This document shows, piece by piece, positions 13,801-27,183 of a DNA stretch of 64,000 nucleotides. The position numbers were made by a program, and so were the translations under genes. Origin of the DNA: Ulva prolifera (taxonomy: Eukaryota > Chlorophyta > Ulvophyceae > Ulvales > Ulvaceae); contig CM041197.1 of NCBI GenBank assembly GCA_023078555.1, positions 9,606,552-9,670,551 of the forward strand, read 5' to 3'. The notes beneath the pieces are model-generated. The model was not told the DNA's origin and searched no databases. It worked only from the letters and a program-made list of their open reading frames with translations. Each line of letters opens with the position of its first letter. Position 1 is the first letter of the stretch.

Positions 13801-14891
13801 GCCATGCATGCCGCCGACGCCGGCTCGGCGGCTGGGAAGGCTGACGGCAAGACCGCCGCGCAGCAGGCGGAGGCGGCCGTGAAGTCCGCGGCCAACACCG
13901 CGAAAAAGCTCGGCGGGTACCTCACGCCGGTGGAGTTTGTCGCGGGCGAGGTGCTGCATGACTTTGGGGACCCCGCGGATAGCATCGTGCTCGTGATGGG
14001 GGGCTCCCTGGTGAGCGTGTTGGACTTCCTGACCGGCACCGAGTGCGCCCCCTCTATACAGAGTTACGCCGGTCGGCCGGACTCTGTCCCTTTGTTGGCC
14101 GGACACTGTGCCATCGTGGCGCCTGTGCTGCAGCAGAAAGCTAGCGCTCCTGAAAGAGGCCCATGCACACAATTCCTACACTAGACTGCATCCGTTTCAT
14201 TGATGCGGCAACCACTGACTGTGCGCACCACATCGGTTTACCCGTTCCGCATGTGGTCCCGTCTATTCGAAATTGTCAATGCCCTCTTCAGGATTCGGCT
14301 AGGTGAATCCAGATTCACTTTACATCACTTTAAAAAACAAAAGAAAAACACTTTACAATATGCGCTGGGCAACAGCCGTTTGGCGCCGTTGCATCCTCGC
14401 AGAGGGTTGCCTCCGCGGCGGGTGTGGTGGGCACCTCTGTGCAAGCATTTGAAGGCGTCCGCTTGTCCTGCAGAGTGCCAGCACCGGAGGTGTTCGAAGG
14501 CCAGGAAGGGGACGTCACGCCGCGGCGCTCCCCAAGCAGCCCCGGCGGCCGGGCCGCACTGCCACAGAGCGAGGCGGGCACGCCGGTGCCGGACACCTGG
14601 GCGGCGACGATGCCCAACGCGCACGGCAAGGTTCGGCTAGCGCAGGCCGGGCCCGGCTCCGTGCTCGGCGCGCTGGACTTTACGTTGCGGCGGCCGCGCT
14701 CGAGCCAGTGCCTTGCAGTGACGGACGGCTCGGCGCTGGTGCTGAGCCGGGAGAAGTTTGCGCGCATGGCGTCGGCGGATCCACATGCGTACAGCCTGCT
14801 GCAGCAGATCATGCTGCGGTCGTCACTGCTGACCACGGCAACTACACAGCAGGCAATGGAGCGGGCGGTGCAGTGTGCATTCCCAGGGTAA
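7863..14891 (+). CDS. SulP (SLC26-like) transporter with STAS and cyclic-nucleotide-binding domains, Vsb1/YGR125w type
   Basis: Multi-exon membrane transporter. Exons placed by splice motifs and phase: 7863-7998, 8259-8512, a low-complexity exon from about 9154 to 9632, 9822-10126, 10502-10910, 11334-11565, 11816-12102, 12552-12735, 13073-13509, 13735-14010, and a last exon from about 14472 to the stop at 14889-14891. The joins around 8512-9154 and 14010-14472 are unresolved. Membrane exons carry SSLPFAIGQVQDLGLIFL, YIPLPVVAGYLGYLGY and, across an intron, GGPG-SIIFSQSVLA. These are the signatures of the fungal/algal YGR125w branch rather than plant sulfate permeases. The exon at 13073 encodes a STAS domain (FLLLDLRAVVGIDATTASSF). 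The exon at 13735 begins a cNMP-binding beta-roll (GEVLHDFGDPADSIVLVMGG), continued after 14472 (PGSVLGALDFTL). Yeast Vsb1 is linked to vacuolar basic amino-acid storage; substrate here is unknown. Confidence 0.85.
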
Positions 14892-15750
14892 CTGTCGGCG
14901 TGCGTATGTGGGGCGCAGATGGACCAGAGGTCATCCAGCGTTGTCTGTACCGGTGAAGGTGCACAGGTCCAAGGTGACTAAGTCTGAGTGAAGATGCAGA
15001 GACGACTGGCAGCCTTTGCCAAAGCTTTGAACAACTTTGGAACATGTGGTTAAGGTGCATGGGATGTCGGTAGGGGTGTCCGGTGACGTTGAGCACCCTC
15101 CTGTCCAATAAACGTCACCATTGAATGTAATGAACCTAAATCGATGATCCGACACACTAGCACAGCAGCAAGCCTGTTATGGCACATTGTCCTGACTGGG
15201 TACCGATAATCTTCATGTGTACAAAGCCATGATCAAGCCACTCCTTCTATACCAGGATCTTTATTTGTGTCGCCTTTCAAGTGTTTGAATGTGCAACGTC
15301 ATCGATTTGCGGAAGGTGTGGGATGACTACTCCTGTGTGAATGTCTTGTTTAGGCATGAATGAATTGGGCTGTTCTATTCACATGTTCGAGGCCCCCAGT
15401 CATGGCTATCAGTTGGGGCTTGGACAGCACTGTGTTCTGAAAGACATCTGCATAAGCTCGGTGCTGTTGTGAGCAGAGGGTTTCATTACCTAGCAAAGCA
15501 CACCACAATGATAGCCTATCATCGTAGTAAATTGTGACTGTATGCCTGTTATTAGCACACTGTGTGCATGCATGCCATCAATATTGCATTGTTGATTGAC
15601 ACAATGTCAGCCAGACCTCTGCAACGGAATCAGGAAGCAAAATAACCAGCCGGCATTGTCACAGTAATGGGCCATTCAACATTGTCAACAGCTCGCCATT
15701 AGCTGCTAGAAAAGAACGCAAAGCTGACCTTTCTATGTCACAAAACAACT
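14892..15750. other. Intergenic region between convergent genes
   Basis: No ORF is supported. The sequence is visibly less GC-rich than the SulP exons. It should hold the 3' ends of the convergent SulP and centrin genes. Confidence 0.6.
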
Positions 15751-16834
<1,084 letters not shown>

Positions 16835-18131
16835 GTTCAGTCCATGTGCGGCCTCCCCCGCGAGCAATTCGACTATCATCAAAACATCGCCACATGAACA
16901 CCCTTCGCCCAAAAGACAGCTAAAAGCTCACCATTGTGTAATAATCTGAGGAATATGGAGCTGTTGAACCTGGGTGTCAATCACACCAACAGATAGAATG
17001 TACCGGCGCGAGATAACAGTGCGGGGTATGTCTCAAAGGTTGGGTGTTGCAGACATGACCTATGTGAGACGGTAATATACTGTGGCTGTGATGAGGCGTG
17101 GGTGGTCTGGTCGTTCTGTTCAGCTTGACCACATTGACACAATTCAAAAAATGCCCCCACGCCACATACGAGCAACCGCGGCATCTGATGTGTCGAGCTC
17201 GTTTACATCGACCCTTCTCGATACGTCAAGCCGAAGTGGAGCCCGCAGGTGGCATGTATATCGGCTTGCTGTGATACAGCCCATATGCCGGTAGTGATCG
17301 GGATTCCCCAGGCATGCTTTTTGGGTTCGGAGCAGTACCAGGAGGCAACAAAGCGCACTTGGCTGCTTTCAAAGGCTGCCACTGGACGATCGCTTCAGAG
17401 AAATCCAACGATTGTTTCAATGTATAAGCACTCTTAGCATCATATCAGTGAAACCTCTTGCTGGTACGTGGCAGCTGTTCGCCAGACACCGGGCATCACA
17501 GCAGCCTCGCTCGAGATCAGAACTCGAGCAAAGAATTGCCACACAAGGACGAGGAGTTTTCAGAAATACATATATCACATTAGGATGCCGAAGCATTTTA
17601 CGTACAGTTGTGAGATCGATGTATTGACATGAGGTGCTCATCCCGGCCAAACTCTGCACTCTTGTATTTCCACGAAAAAAAAGTGGCAGCATATTGCAAT
17701 GTGACTGTATTCCTATGATGGGACAGAATGCGAGTTCCGAGTCGACATCACACCGTCTCCAGAGATTTGCGCGGGGGGATAGACAGTTGAAGCCCTGTCT
17801 ATGCGTGACTCCTTGAGAACTTAGCCAAAGATTCGGCAGCTACTCTGTCTTTGCTGGTCAGGCGTGCCCAATTGAAGATGCGCAGCTCTTTCATGGCCAA
17901 CGATGTAGCTTTGCACACTGCTGCATGCACACCGTTTCACTGTGCATCAGGACCATAGCAAGATGATGTTGCACCCATTTCTTTACCGATGGCACTATAG
18001 CTAGAAAATAAGGCATGGAGATCCACATGGACAACGACACTATCGTGTGCGAAGGCAGAGCATTTGGATATTGGCGCAACCAGATATGTCGGGCGCCTGC
18101 TCCCTATGGCTCCAACATATATGCTTACAGT
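16835..18131. other. Intergenic region, no gene recognised
   Basis: Moderate-GC sequence with only short ORFs (under 95 codons) on both strands and no recognisable motif. Likely holds the centrin promoter and the 3' flank of the next minus-strand gene. Confidence 0.5.
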
Positions 18132-20816
18132 CTATGCCATCTTTTTGCCAACGGCGTTCAGCCCTGCAGCTAGAGCTGCCAGCGGTGCAATGCAGGCAAT
18201 CTCATTGCATTTGACAGGCGTGTTGACACGTCGTAATCTCACCTTGGCAGCCATGTCATACCAACTCTGGCCATGATTCCACACATCTAGGCCAGGCAGT
18301 AATTTACCCTTCAAACACTCACTGCTGACATGTCTCCTAAGTGCATTTTCTGGCATTTCATCATCTCAATGGCATGGCCATCCAGGAAATTTGTAAACCA
18401 AGAAACGCCCTCACATGCAATTGCATCTTGCTTAGTACTAGTAATGAAAAAGTATGGCTCAGGATCCATGGTGTCCGACTAACAAGCTACTGCGCCGAGG
18501 TGGTTGGGCGAATATCTATACGAAGGTATGTCGACTTCTTGCCCTCATTCTCCAACTCTATAAATTTGGGAGTGCACAGAACATCCAGGTCGTCTGCCTG
18601 CATCGCAACTTTCTGTGCTGCAGCATGACAGATCAACTAGATGCACATCCAATTGTGCTGGAGAAAGAGCCCGGCTACCAATGAGAGCATGGATGCGGAT
18701 CCACATACAAATACGTCGCCAGGAAGCTCACACGAACTCTGTCATGACAAAACATCCCAAAGAAGAGTACAGCCAAAGACATCCACACCTCAAGAAACAT
18801 GCGCGCATGGCATATTGCACTGAGTGCATTCGCGACGGCTTCAGCGCCATGTGCAAGAAGGTATACGGGCTCCTTCTCACGCACACGGCCGGCAATGGCA
18901 CCAGCGAGTTTCTGTCTTTCCGTTTGCTCCTTGACTGGGAATTCTGCCTGCACAGATCAGCTGTATGTACCAGTGGCCCACCGCTTGAATGTGTACAACA
19001 CACACAACAGGCAACCCATTAGTAACGAATGTGCACAAGAGATGCAAAACCCTAGACATGAAGGCTCGCGAGGACAGCTCTGCGTGGGATGCTGGCCTGT
19101 CCACTCTTGTGTCCAGAACACATCAACAGATTCAAAAGAGCCATGTCCGCTGGTACAAGCTGATGCACTCTGCCGTGGTGAACATCAGATGAGCAGATCC
19201 AATAACAATTGGATGAAGCAGTATCCCATCTAGCGACTAATAGAGGTACAGTCGCTAGATGGGATACTGCTTCATCCAATCAATGGCTAGACCGTTCCAC
19301 AGGCATCAGAATAAGTACTGCTATCTGCATACAGCAGTGAGCACCAGAAGACAGCATGGTTGCGCACTGCGTCAACATCTTGATCCAATCTGTTGCCGTT
19401 CTTTGAGGTAAGGTAGAGCGCCAACGCACTATCATTCATTCTGCATGCACGCGGTCCAATCTGACTGCAGACTGTGGAGTTGCCGAGTCAGCTTTCGCCG
19501 GGCCAGCTTGGCATCCGCAACCAACAGTGCGGCTTGCCATCCAATGTGTCACCACCCCCAGCTCGCTTTGCTCACTTGTGATCTGGCTGAGTTCACCAAG
19601 CCAGCCTGGCGGCTTCTCATTTGAACATCCTTCGGCCCAACGCTGGGAACAATTATGGAACGGAGGTAGCTCAAATGCATGTGAAGGGGGCATGAGGATG
19701 AGGTGGAAGATGAGGCAATGCGACTGGAGGAAGGTGAACTGGTGGACATGAACCAGCGAGTCTGCACATGCAGAGCGTGGGACTTGCCACAGCTGGACTG
19801 AGGTGGGGAGTGGCCATTCCTGCTGGTGCTGGCTGGTGTCACAGCGGTGTGACAAGGCTTGTGCAAGACTCATGCCAAAGGTGGTCCCTCCTACCCGCAG
19901 CCTTGACATATCGAATTGCAACAACCGTGCCCAGAAAGTAGATCACGAAGCCTCTGCAGATGCTCGTAGCAGAGTAGCTTGGACACAATTGGCAATGTAG
20001 GCCGCTCGGCCATATTCCACCAAGAGTGGATCGGGTCAGGGCAGAAGCTCGGGCAGATCTCGCATGTTTGACTCTCGTGGCTGGTACACTCACACGGAGC
20101 GGTGGCACATCCCCTGCCCCAGAAGCGGTGCAGCAAGAGAGTGATCAGCAGAGTGCTGAAGAGCGCTTCAAATCAACTGACAAAACAGTGTGCCAGCACC
20201 AGCCTGCGCTCCTTGAGCTTTGGCCCTCTCCCCAGAGCCTCTGGGACTGATTCGCATTCTCCAAGCATGCCATGCTATACAAGGATCCGTCTTGAAGAGG
20301 AGGTGGCAGGAGGACGATTGGGGTGGGTGGACTGGGAAGGTGGAATATGGAACAAAGGCACGATTGCTGGTGTGCACCGAAAACGCCACCACTTCCAGGA
20401 GAGCTGCCTAGGCAAATGCAAATGCCTGGGGCGCGACTCTGTGAAAATGGCAAACGTACATCAGGATGCGCAATATAGGATTTAAAGAGGAGCACCCTTC
20501 GCGAAATGCTGGCTGGCAAAGTATGTCTTTGTCATCTCCGGCCAAGAATTTCCTCGCAACAGCAATTGCCTGCACAGTGTGTGATGTCATCGTTTCCCAA
20601 ACAAGTAAAACACCAGATGGAATCCTTTGATACATCACCACCCTCACGAGTAGCTGCACCCATTACAATCTCACCTTGACGGCCAAGTTTATTGACGGTG
20701 CACCAATGGTCAAGACTGTAGGTACGCTGTCATCCCTGCGTATGCAATGTGCAAGTTTTCCCGCCACAGCTTTGATGCTACTTTGCCCAGACACCTTCAC
20801 ATGTTCTACATCATCC
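18132..20816 (-). CDS. Tandem SpoVS-like (Alba-fold) domain protein, multi-exon
   Basis: At least two, probably three, copies of the bacterial stage V sporulation protein S fold are encoded by small minus-strand exons. Copy 1: exon 20675-20816 (EHVKVSGQSSIKAVAGKLAH, then VLTIGAPSINLAVK) splices in phase to 20569 and down (AIAVARKFLAGDDKDILCQP). Copy 2: a start at about 19900 (MSRLRVGGTTFGMSLAQAL), then exon 18804-18951 (LAGAIAGRVREKEPVYLLAH, GAEAVANALSAICHARMFLE), then an exon at about 18500-18595 (LDVLCTPKFIELENEGKKST, YLRIDIRP). A third, partial copy may be the terminal ORF ending at 18132 (AACIA-like segment, ALAAGLNAVGKKMA). Each copy follows the family order: K/L-V-strand, SVAGAxA helix, AIGAxAVNQAVKAIAIAR, then DLxCxPxF and a G-x-x-x-T strand. 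Full exon set and start are unresolved. Function unknown; the fold suggests nucleic-acid binding. Confidence 0.6.
19208..19280. repeat. Perfect 31-bp inverted repeat inside the SpoVS-repeat gene
   Basis: Arms 19208-19238 and 19250-19280 are perfectly complementary (left arm starts attggatgaagcagtatccc) around an 11-base loop. The position falls between putative exons of the minus-strand SpoVS-like gene. It differs in sequence from the hairpin at 3867-3971. Confidence 0.92.
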
Positions 20817-23800
20817 CTGCATTCAAGGTCGCGTGTCGAGGAAACGTCCTGTCCTGCCAAGAGCAGCAGCACTGCAGCTGGTCGCACGTTTCTGGTTCAG
20901 ACTCTGGCCTGGATGATCTGCCTGAACGTTGATGTTGAGAATCGTGTTTTCCATAAGGCTCTCTTCTTCTCGACAGTCGACCTTCCTGCCGAGGAACACG
21001 GCCTCCGGAAGACATTTGATCACGCCGCGAGAGCGTGTCAACAGGAACGGGGAGCACTTGAGACAACGCGCTCTAGATCACCCCACCTGAATTTACTTGA
21101 CGCAAGTTGCAGCAATTATGCAGGCAGTATATCCATGTTGGCGAGGGCCTTTGCAGTGAATGGACGAAACGATACCTGCTGTGTGTGGAATGAAACGCCC
21201 TACAGCCAGAAACAGCAATCGAATGACCGTGGCTACAATCAATTCGGCGTCTTCGATAACGAACGAGCGTGGTGGTGCTTATGACAGCCGTGCGCGCTAA
21301 TGTGCAGAGCATTGCCAGGCTAGATCCATCATACGGTCCTTTGTTGCAAGATACTGTAAATGAAACATAACGTGGTGCCCGAGTGCCTTTTTGTAGACGT
21401 GATTTTGTTGACGCCGGTTCCCGGGGGACAGCGCTCGGTGTGAATCCGCAGGACACCTCATCAAGTGAACACCGCGCATGGCACAGCAGGCGTCGTGTCC
21501 CACATCCCGAGGGCTGTGCATGAAATCTCAGCTGGTCGTAGGTACGTCATGACAACGCGCCGCTCCGTCATCATCACACAGTACTGCCCCTCATGCATTG
21601 CTGGATGCATCCAGCAACGGCGCCTCCACTGCACTACCTACCAACGTTGGCCAATGGGTGTCTTTGCAAAGCATGCACATTATGATAGTGGCAACCATAG
21701 TATGTGTGATCATCTCAAGTGGCAGCACTAATCCACAGCTGGTGTACACGTACGTGCTGCGAGCAGGCCTCTGTCCACTGCCCCTCCGCATAGCGCATCG
21801 CATTTGTCCGTTGACTTCGAGGGACGCGGACATCTTTCACTGCCGAAACTTCTGTGCCTATGTCTGGTGTCGACGCCTAGGATGACGAGCTTCCCAGTAT
21901 AGCGGACGCAGTATAGCTAGCTCGACATATTCCCACCAACAAGCAATTCCAAAAGATTTAAATGGCTCTTCTTGAAGAACTGTTTGGTGGAGGTGCGCTC
22001 GTAGCCCTGCAATGGTGGTGGGATCGACACAAGCTTGCCTAGCTCTGGGTTCGCCGTGTCTCATGCTGAAGCTTGCCAACGAATTATAGAGCAGTCGAAT
22101 CTGCCAATAGCAGAAACAGGATGGTTGGAGCTGTGGCCATCAGGACTGCACACCCACACGGTAACCTGATTTTCTCGACTGCCGAGATCGAGGACACCCG
22201 CTTGCGTTGCTCTCCTGGCACTACTCATTCGGCACGAAAGCCGCAAGCAGCTGGCTGTAGCTAGCTCTGAATCACACGAGTCCGCACGTCTTGATCGTTC
22301 ATGTACATGTACCTCTGAAAAGGACAGCGTGCACACGCATGGGCGGTAGGGCATTCGTCTCGCGTTGTCGTGTTTTTTTCGGGATGCCAGCGGATAAGCT
22401 GGCGCCAGAGCCCCCAGCTGCTGCGGCAGATTTTGGCGAGGCTTCCTCTCCACGCGAAGCACGCTCTGTCGTCAGATTTCAGTAGTTATGTTCCTGTCGT
22501 GCATTCCATGTGCTGTAACGAATCCGGTCTTCTGTTACGGCCGCGTGCACAGCCTGACAGCACATGCAGCAGCCAGTCCCATGGCGGACGACAAGTTTAA
22601 GCTACCGTCCGGACCGGCCGTGAACGACCACTCGTCGCACGTCTCGAAACGCTCAAGTCCAGTCAACACTCCTGTCCATATTCTTGATGTCCTGTGCCGG
22701 CGACGGGGTAACCTTCCCGCTGAATGCACACTAATCCGCCCGCCTTGCTTAGTGTCGATCTGAACTGCGCTTGCATATACTTTGCTGGGCATGCATATTT
22801 CTGCGGACGAAGAGTAATTGAGCCCGTGGAGTGCGAGAACAGTGGGCCTAAAGTTTGTCAAGCGCTGTTCTGGAATGGCCAGACGTGCCGACTGTGCACC
22901 GGGCAAACGTCTTCGAGCGCCACAGCGAGGCCGCAGGTCTGACCATGCCATCGGCGGTGCGGGCGGCCTGCTGGGCCACTGGGGTGCGCTAATACTCCCA
23001 CTCGGCACTTATGAAGCTTCTGATTCCGTCGGTTTGCGTGTTGCGAGTGAAAGTGTACCAGCTAAGTGCAACTGGGACGCTCTGAAAACGTTGCCAGCGG
23101 CGTAGGCGCTGCCAGCCTTGACTCTCTACGAGCTCCATGTGGCATTATATCTCGATGAGCCCTCTCAGTTTCGATGTGGTGCACTTTCGTAGGCTCGCCG
23201 CGACGGGAACCTCGCGTGACAATGCAATGCATTCCAAAGCGTGGCAGCCATGTAGGCCCAGTGGGCGCACCCCGCCCCGTTGACCTAAGAATTAAGCCAA
23301 TCCCTGCTATGTATGTAAGAGGTGGCGTGGTTTGCGGATCAGCTCTAAACAAAACGTTTGTGCGCGGCTCCATGCTGGCACTTCGAAATGTCGCCTTTCA
23401 TACATGCCTTCCATAGCGCGCACGCGATACACCATGCGACATAAGCTATGCAGAGCTCATTCTGGTTTAGTGCGACTGGGCTGAAACGTTGCTTGCGGTG
23501 CTATCTGCCTCTCTGACTCTATCCTGGTAGCATAATGGCATGCGACCCCACCGATGTAGCGCATCGTGCTGCACCAACACCTTGTACACTGACGTATCAG
23601 AAAGCATTCCAGGACAGCATCATGCCGGTCCTCGATCTCCATTAATCCAGCTTTGTTGAGCTCACAGTGCACCCGCTACAGTGCAGCAGGAAAGGGCCAG
23701 TGTTTGCCTGTGTAGCCTACTCAGCTGTTCATGTCCACATATCAGCTACTAGGGTTCAGTGAACCTTTCTCAAGGCAGTTACGCCAGATCTGGTGTCAGG

Positions 23801-24193
23801 TAGGCTGCTCAAGTGTACGGTGCAAGTATGCATGCTTCGGGTGATGCCAGCCCGCGGGCCACTGCATGTCACAACACCCCACCACGTGTACAGTGCATGG
23901 TATCGCAATAAACATCACTTGATCTGAAGACCCGCACAACACACTGTCCACAAACACCACGGTCCGCTCAGCTCAGCGCAGGTTCCCCTGGATCACTATC
24001 CTCGGTATGACTACTCTACCAGCCGTACTCCTCGATTAGAACAACATAGCTAGCCCACCATCCCACCACAGCCAGAGGTAAACTGATCCCCACACAAACG
24101 GCCGACGGCAGTCAACCCGGCAATCATCTTGCATGCGCTCCACCCTCCCACACCTCCCCTACGCAGCCTCCCACCTTCCAAGCAGCAGGAACC
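20817..24193. other. Large region without a recognised gene
   Basis: About 3.4 kb of moderate-GC sequence. Its proximal part probably contains 5' exons and the promoter of the SpoVS-like gene. ORFs at 22535-23008 (-, 157 codons) and 22488-22763 (+) overlap antiparallel, and neither shows known motifs. A short ATG-to-stop frame at 21961-22041 (+), 26 codons, has a tidy start and stop but no support. Confidence 0.4.
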
Positions 24194-24378
24194 ATGCAGC
24201 CCCATCAGCCCCATCGCGCGTGGGCCACGTCATCGATCAGCCAGCAGCCGCAAGACCGCATGTCACCCCGGTACCTCCCACTCGGTGGCACACCGGTGCC
24301 TGCCTGCCTGCGGCAATCTGCGATTCTACCCCCCGCTCTGCCTCCCGCTCAGCATGCTGCCCCTCCCTCACCCCCGAC

Positions 24379-24404
24379 CCCCCCCCCCCCCCCCCCCCCC
24401 CCCC
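24379..24404 (+). repeat. Homopolymer C tract (26 C)
   Basis: An uninterrupted C run lies upstream of the first placed GMC exon, in a pyrimidine-rich stretch. It is probably in an intron or the 5' UTR of the GMC gene. Confidence 0.95.
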
Positions 24405-24720
24405 TCCCCCCGCACTCTCTCCACCCGCATCCCGTGTCCACTCAGGCAATGCCTGCTGAGCCACCAATAGCCGAGACGCGAGTGGCGTTGGTGGACAGCG
24501 GTACCTCTGTGATGTTCTGTATGGGCAGCTGCCGGTCGGCCGCGCAGCTCCTGCGGAGATACCTGCCTCCTCGACATCCTCCCGGTGCTGCACACACCCG
24601 GTGTGTGGTCCAGATCATCTGGAGCCGCCAACGCCCTCTCGCGCGTGCCCTGTTTTGCGGCCGAGTAAACCTAGACCCACTTGACTGGACACGCGCCTGA
24701 GGCGCCGCCGTGGCATGCAG

Positions 24721-27142
24721 GTGGGGGGCTGCCGGCGCTGTCGGCGCCGGGGCTCGCGCGCCTATGGGCGCTGCTCTTCCTGTCCTCCCTCGTCCTCCTC
24801 CTGTGCGCACGCGCCGCGCGGGCGGACACCGGCGGCATCGAGGTGGAGACCGCCGACTTTGTGATCGTCGGCGGCGGCACCGCGGGCTGCGTGATTGCCG
24901 CGCGGCTGTGTCAGCGCTTCGGCGACGCGAGCATCCTGCTGCTGGAGCGGGGGCAGGAGCGCAACCAGACTGAGGAGGAAAGCGTGCGCGCGGTGCGGGC
25001 TCCCAGCTCCCGCCTTCCTCTCCTGAACGCATGCACGCAAAATGCGCTGGGTGGTTGCCTACAACGTGTGTTGCGGGGCACTGTTGCGGGGCATTGCTTT
25101 CGTTAGGACGGTGTGTATGCATGGAAGGCCGTGCCTAGTAGATCGCTGGCCAGCATTCCCTGCAGCTGTCCCCCGTACTGCAACCATGCACGCTATGCAT
25201 GGTGTTCCGGCCAGCAACATCCGCACTGTAATTGACGTCACGCTGACCGCCTGAAATCCCTTGAAAGTCTGCAGTCGAATCTGGTACAACTATGGGGTAC
25301 CGCCGCGAATGGCGTTTGGCGGCCGTGGCCAGTGGCCGAAGTGCACTTCGGCCGAGGCCACGTACGCATGCAGGGCAGTGCTGTGTGCAGTGTCTGGCCT
25401 CTGCCAGGAGGCTGTGTCAACTGGCTGATTGCATGTGGTGGCATGTACCAGATCCCATGTATGGTGTAGGTTACACATGATTATGTGTGCCAAACTGGAG
25501 TCCCTGCATGCATGCAGCTGCCAGTGTTCCTGCAACTGCTGTCCTGCATGCCTGGCATGTCTAATACAGCATACTTGTCACAGCATGTCTGTTACAGCTT
25601 GCTTGGCTCATCTCGCATGCTGACACTACTGGTGTCGCATGCATGGACCGTCCCCAGTGAATCTGACAGAGACAGCGTACGCAATGACAAACATTCCGGG
25701 GTGCTTCTGTGTGCTGATAATGAACACCGTGGGCAGCTCGTCTGGATCATGTTGCTGGTGTACATGTTGGCTGATGTTTGTTCAGGCCGCGTGTAACAGA
25801 CGGTGCACAATGTGGGCATTGCACCGCCTCGCCTCGCAGTCCAGTTCCATCAGCACCGCCTCAAACGCCGAACAGTCCCATGTCCAGGCACTTTAATGCA
25901 GCCTATCGACACTACCCCTGGGGCAAACTCCCCCCCCCCCCCCCCCCCCCCCCCCACCCCCCCCCCCCCCACGCACAACACCAGCTCCCAGCAGCGCAAC
26001 ACCGGCATACTCGCATTCCTACCCGCCTGCAAGGCACCGAAATACATCTCCTTCGCCCCTGCCCACCCCGGGTTTTGTGTGCTGTTTCATGTGCTGCTCT
26101 GCCATCCAATACGTCCAGCACCTTTCCGCTGCGTTATGGGCTGCTCACAGTCATCGCTGCTTTATGTCGTGTATGGCTCTCACATGACGGCCAAGGTTGT
26201 TTCTGTGCTGACGTCCGCAGGCGGATGGCATGCGACTGCGCACCCACGCATGCAGCACTCGCGTGTCCGCCGCGTGTCCGCCGCTTGCGCTCAGGGTGTC
26301 GGGGTGTGTGCAGATGCGGCGGGCGTTTGACACGTGGCTGAACCCTAACCTCGCGGAGGTGTGGCTGAGTGCACCCAACGCGGGCCTGGGCGGCCGCGCC
26401 GAGCCGATCATCACCGGCCGCACCCTCGGCGGCACCAGCGCCATCAACGCCGGCCAGTGGACGGTGCCGGGCCTGCGCGACGTCGAGGCCTGGGGCTTTG
26501 ACGGTGCGCCCTCATGCGCCCCTGCCTGCCTGCCAGTTCTGGGTTGCCTGTGCCCCTGCTCTATGCTCCGGCGATAGACGAATCACAGACGCGCGGGCCT
26601 TTGCATGGCAGAGCACCAAAGCACAAGGCAAGGCTATGCGAAACGAAATGTGGTATCCAGTAACTCTTGCAGTCATCTGCTCATCCTCAACCCAGGCGCT
26701 TTGGGCCGGACGCTGGTGATGCCTGCATATCAGGGCGACGGCGGCCGCCGCGATGCGGTCTTGCTCACTGCAGCCTCATGCATGCAGGCCTGAACGTGCG
26801 CACCGCGGGGCTATACTACGCCCGCGCGCAGTCCAAGCTCAAGGTCAGGCAGCCGCCGCCGCCGCTGCGGCACCAGACGTTTGTGCCGTGGCTGAACCAG
26901 GCTCCGGGCGCGGGCCTAGACACCTCGCGCTCGCCCGCGACACGCTTCGACACGAAGAACCGCGACCGCGCCGCGATCAACGCCGTCGCCGCGCTGCCGA
27001 ACGGCCGCCGCCAGGACTCGTGCACCGCGTACCTCTCGCCCGTGCTCAAGGGCTCCTGCAAGAAGAACCTCCGCCTGGAGCAGTCGGCGGTGACGACGCA
27101 GATCCTCGTGAGAGGCACGACGGCGGTCGGCGTCCGCTACAG

Positions 27143-27183
<41 letters not shown>

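Noticed and set aside
21961-22041. 26-codon plus-strand frame (MALLEELFGGGALVALQWWW...)
   Set aside because: It has a neat start and stop and a hydrophobic centre, but short frames of this kind are expected by chance and no family or context supports it.
24379-24404. C tracts considered as assembly gaps or sequencing artefacts
   Set aside because: They recur at several loci at defined positions near donors with strand polarity, and flanking exons keep phase, so most are probably real. Their exact lengths may still be unreliable.
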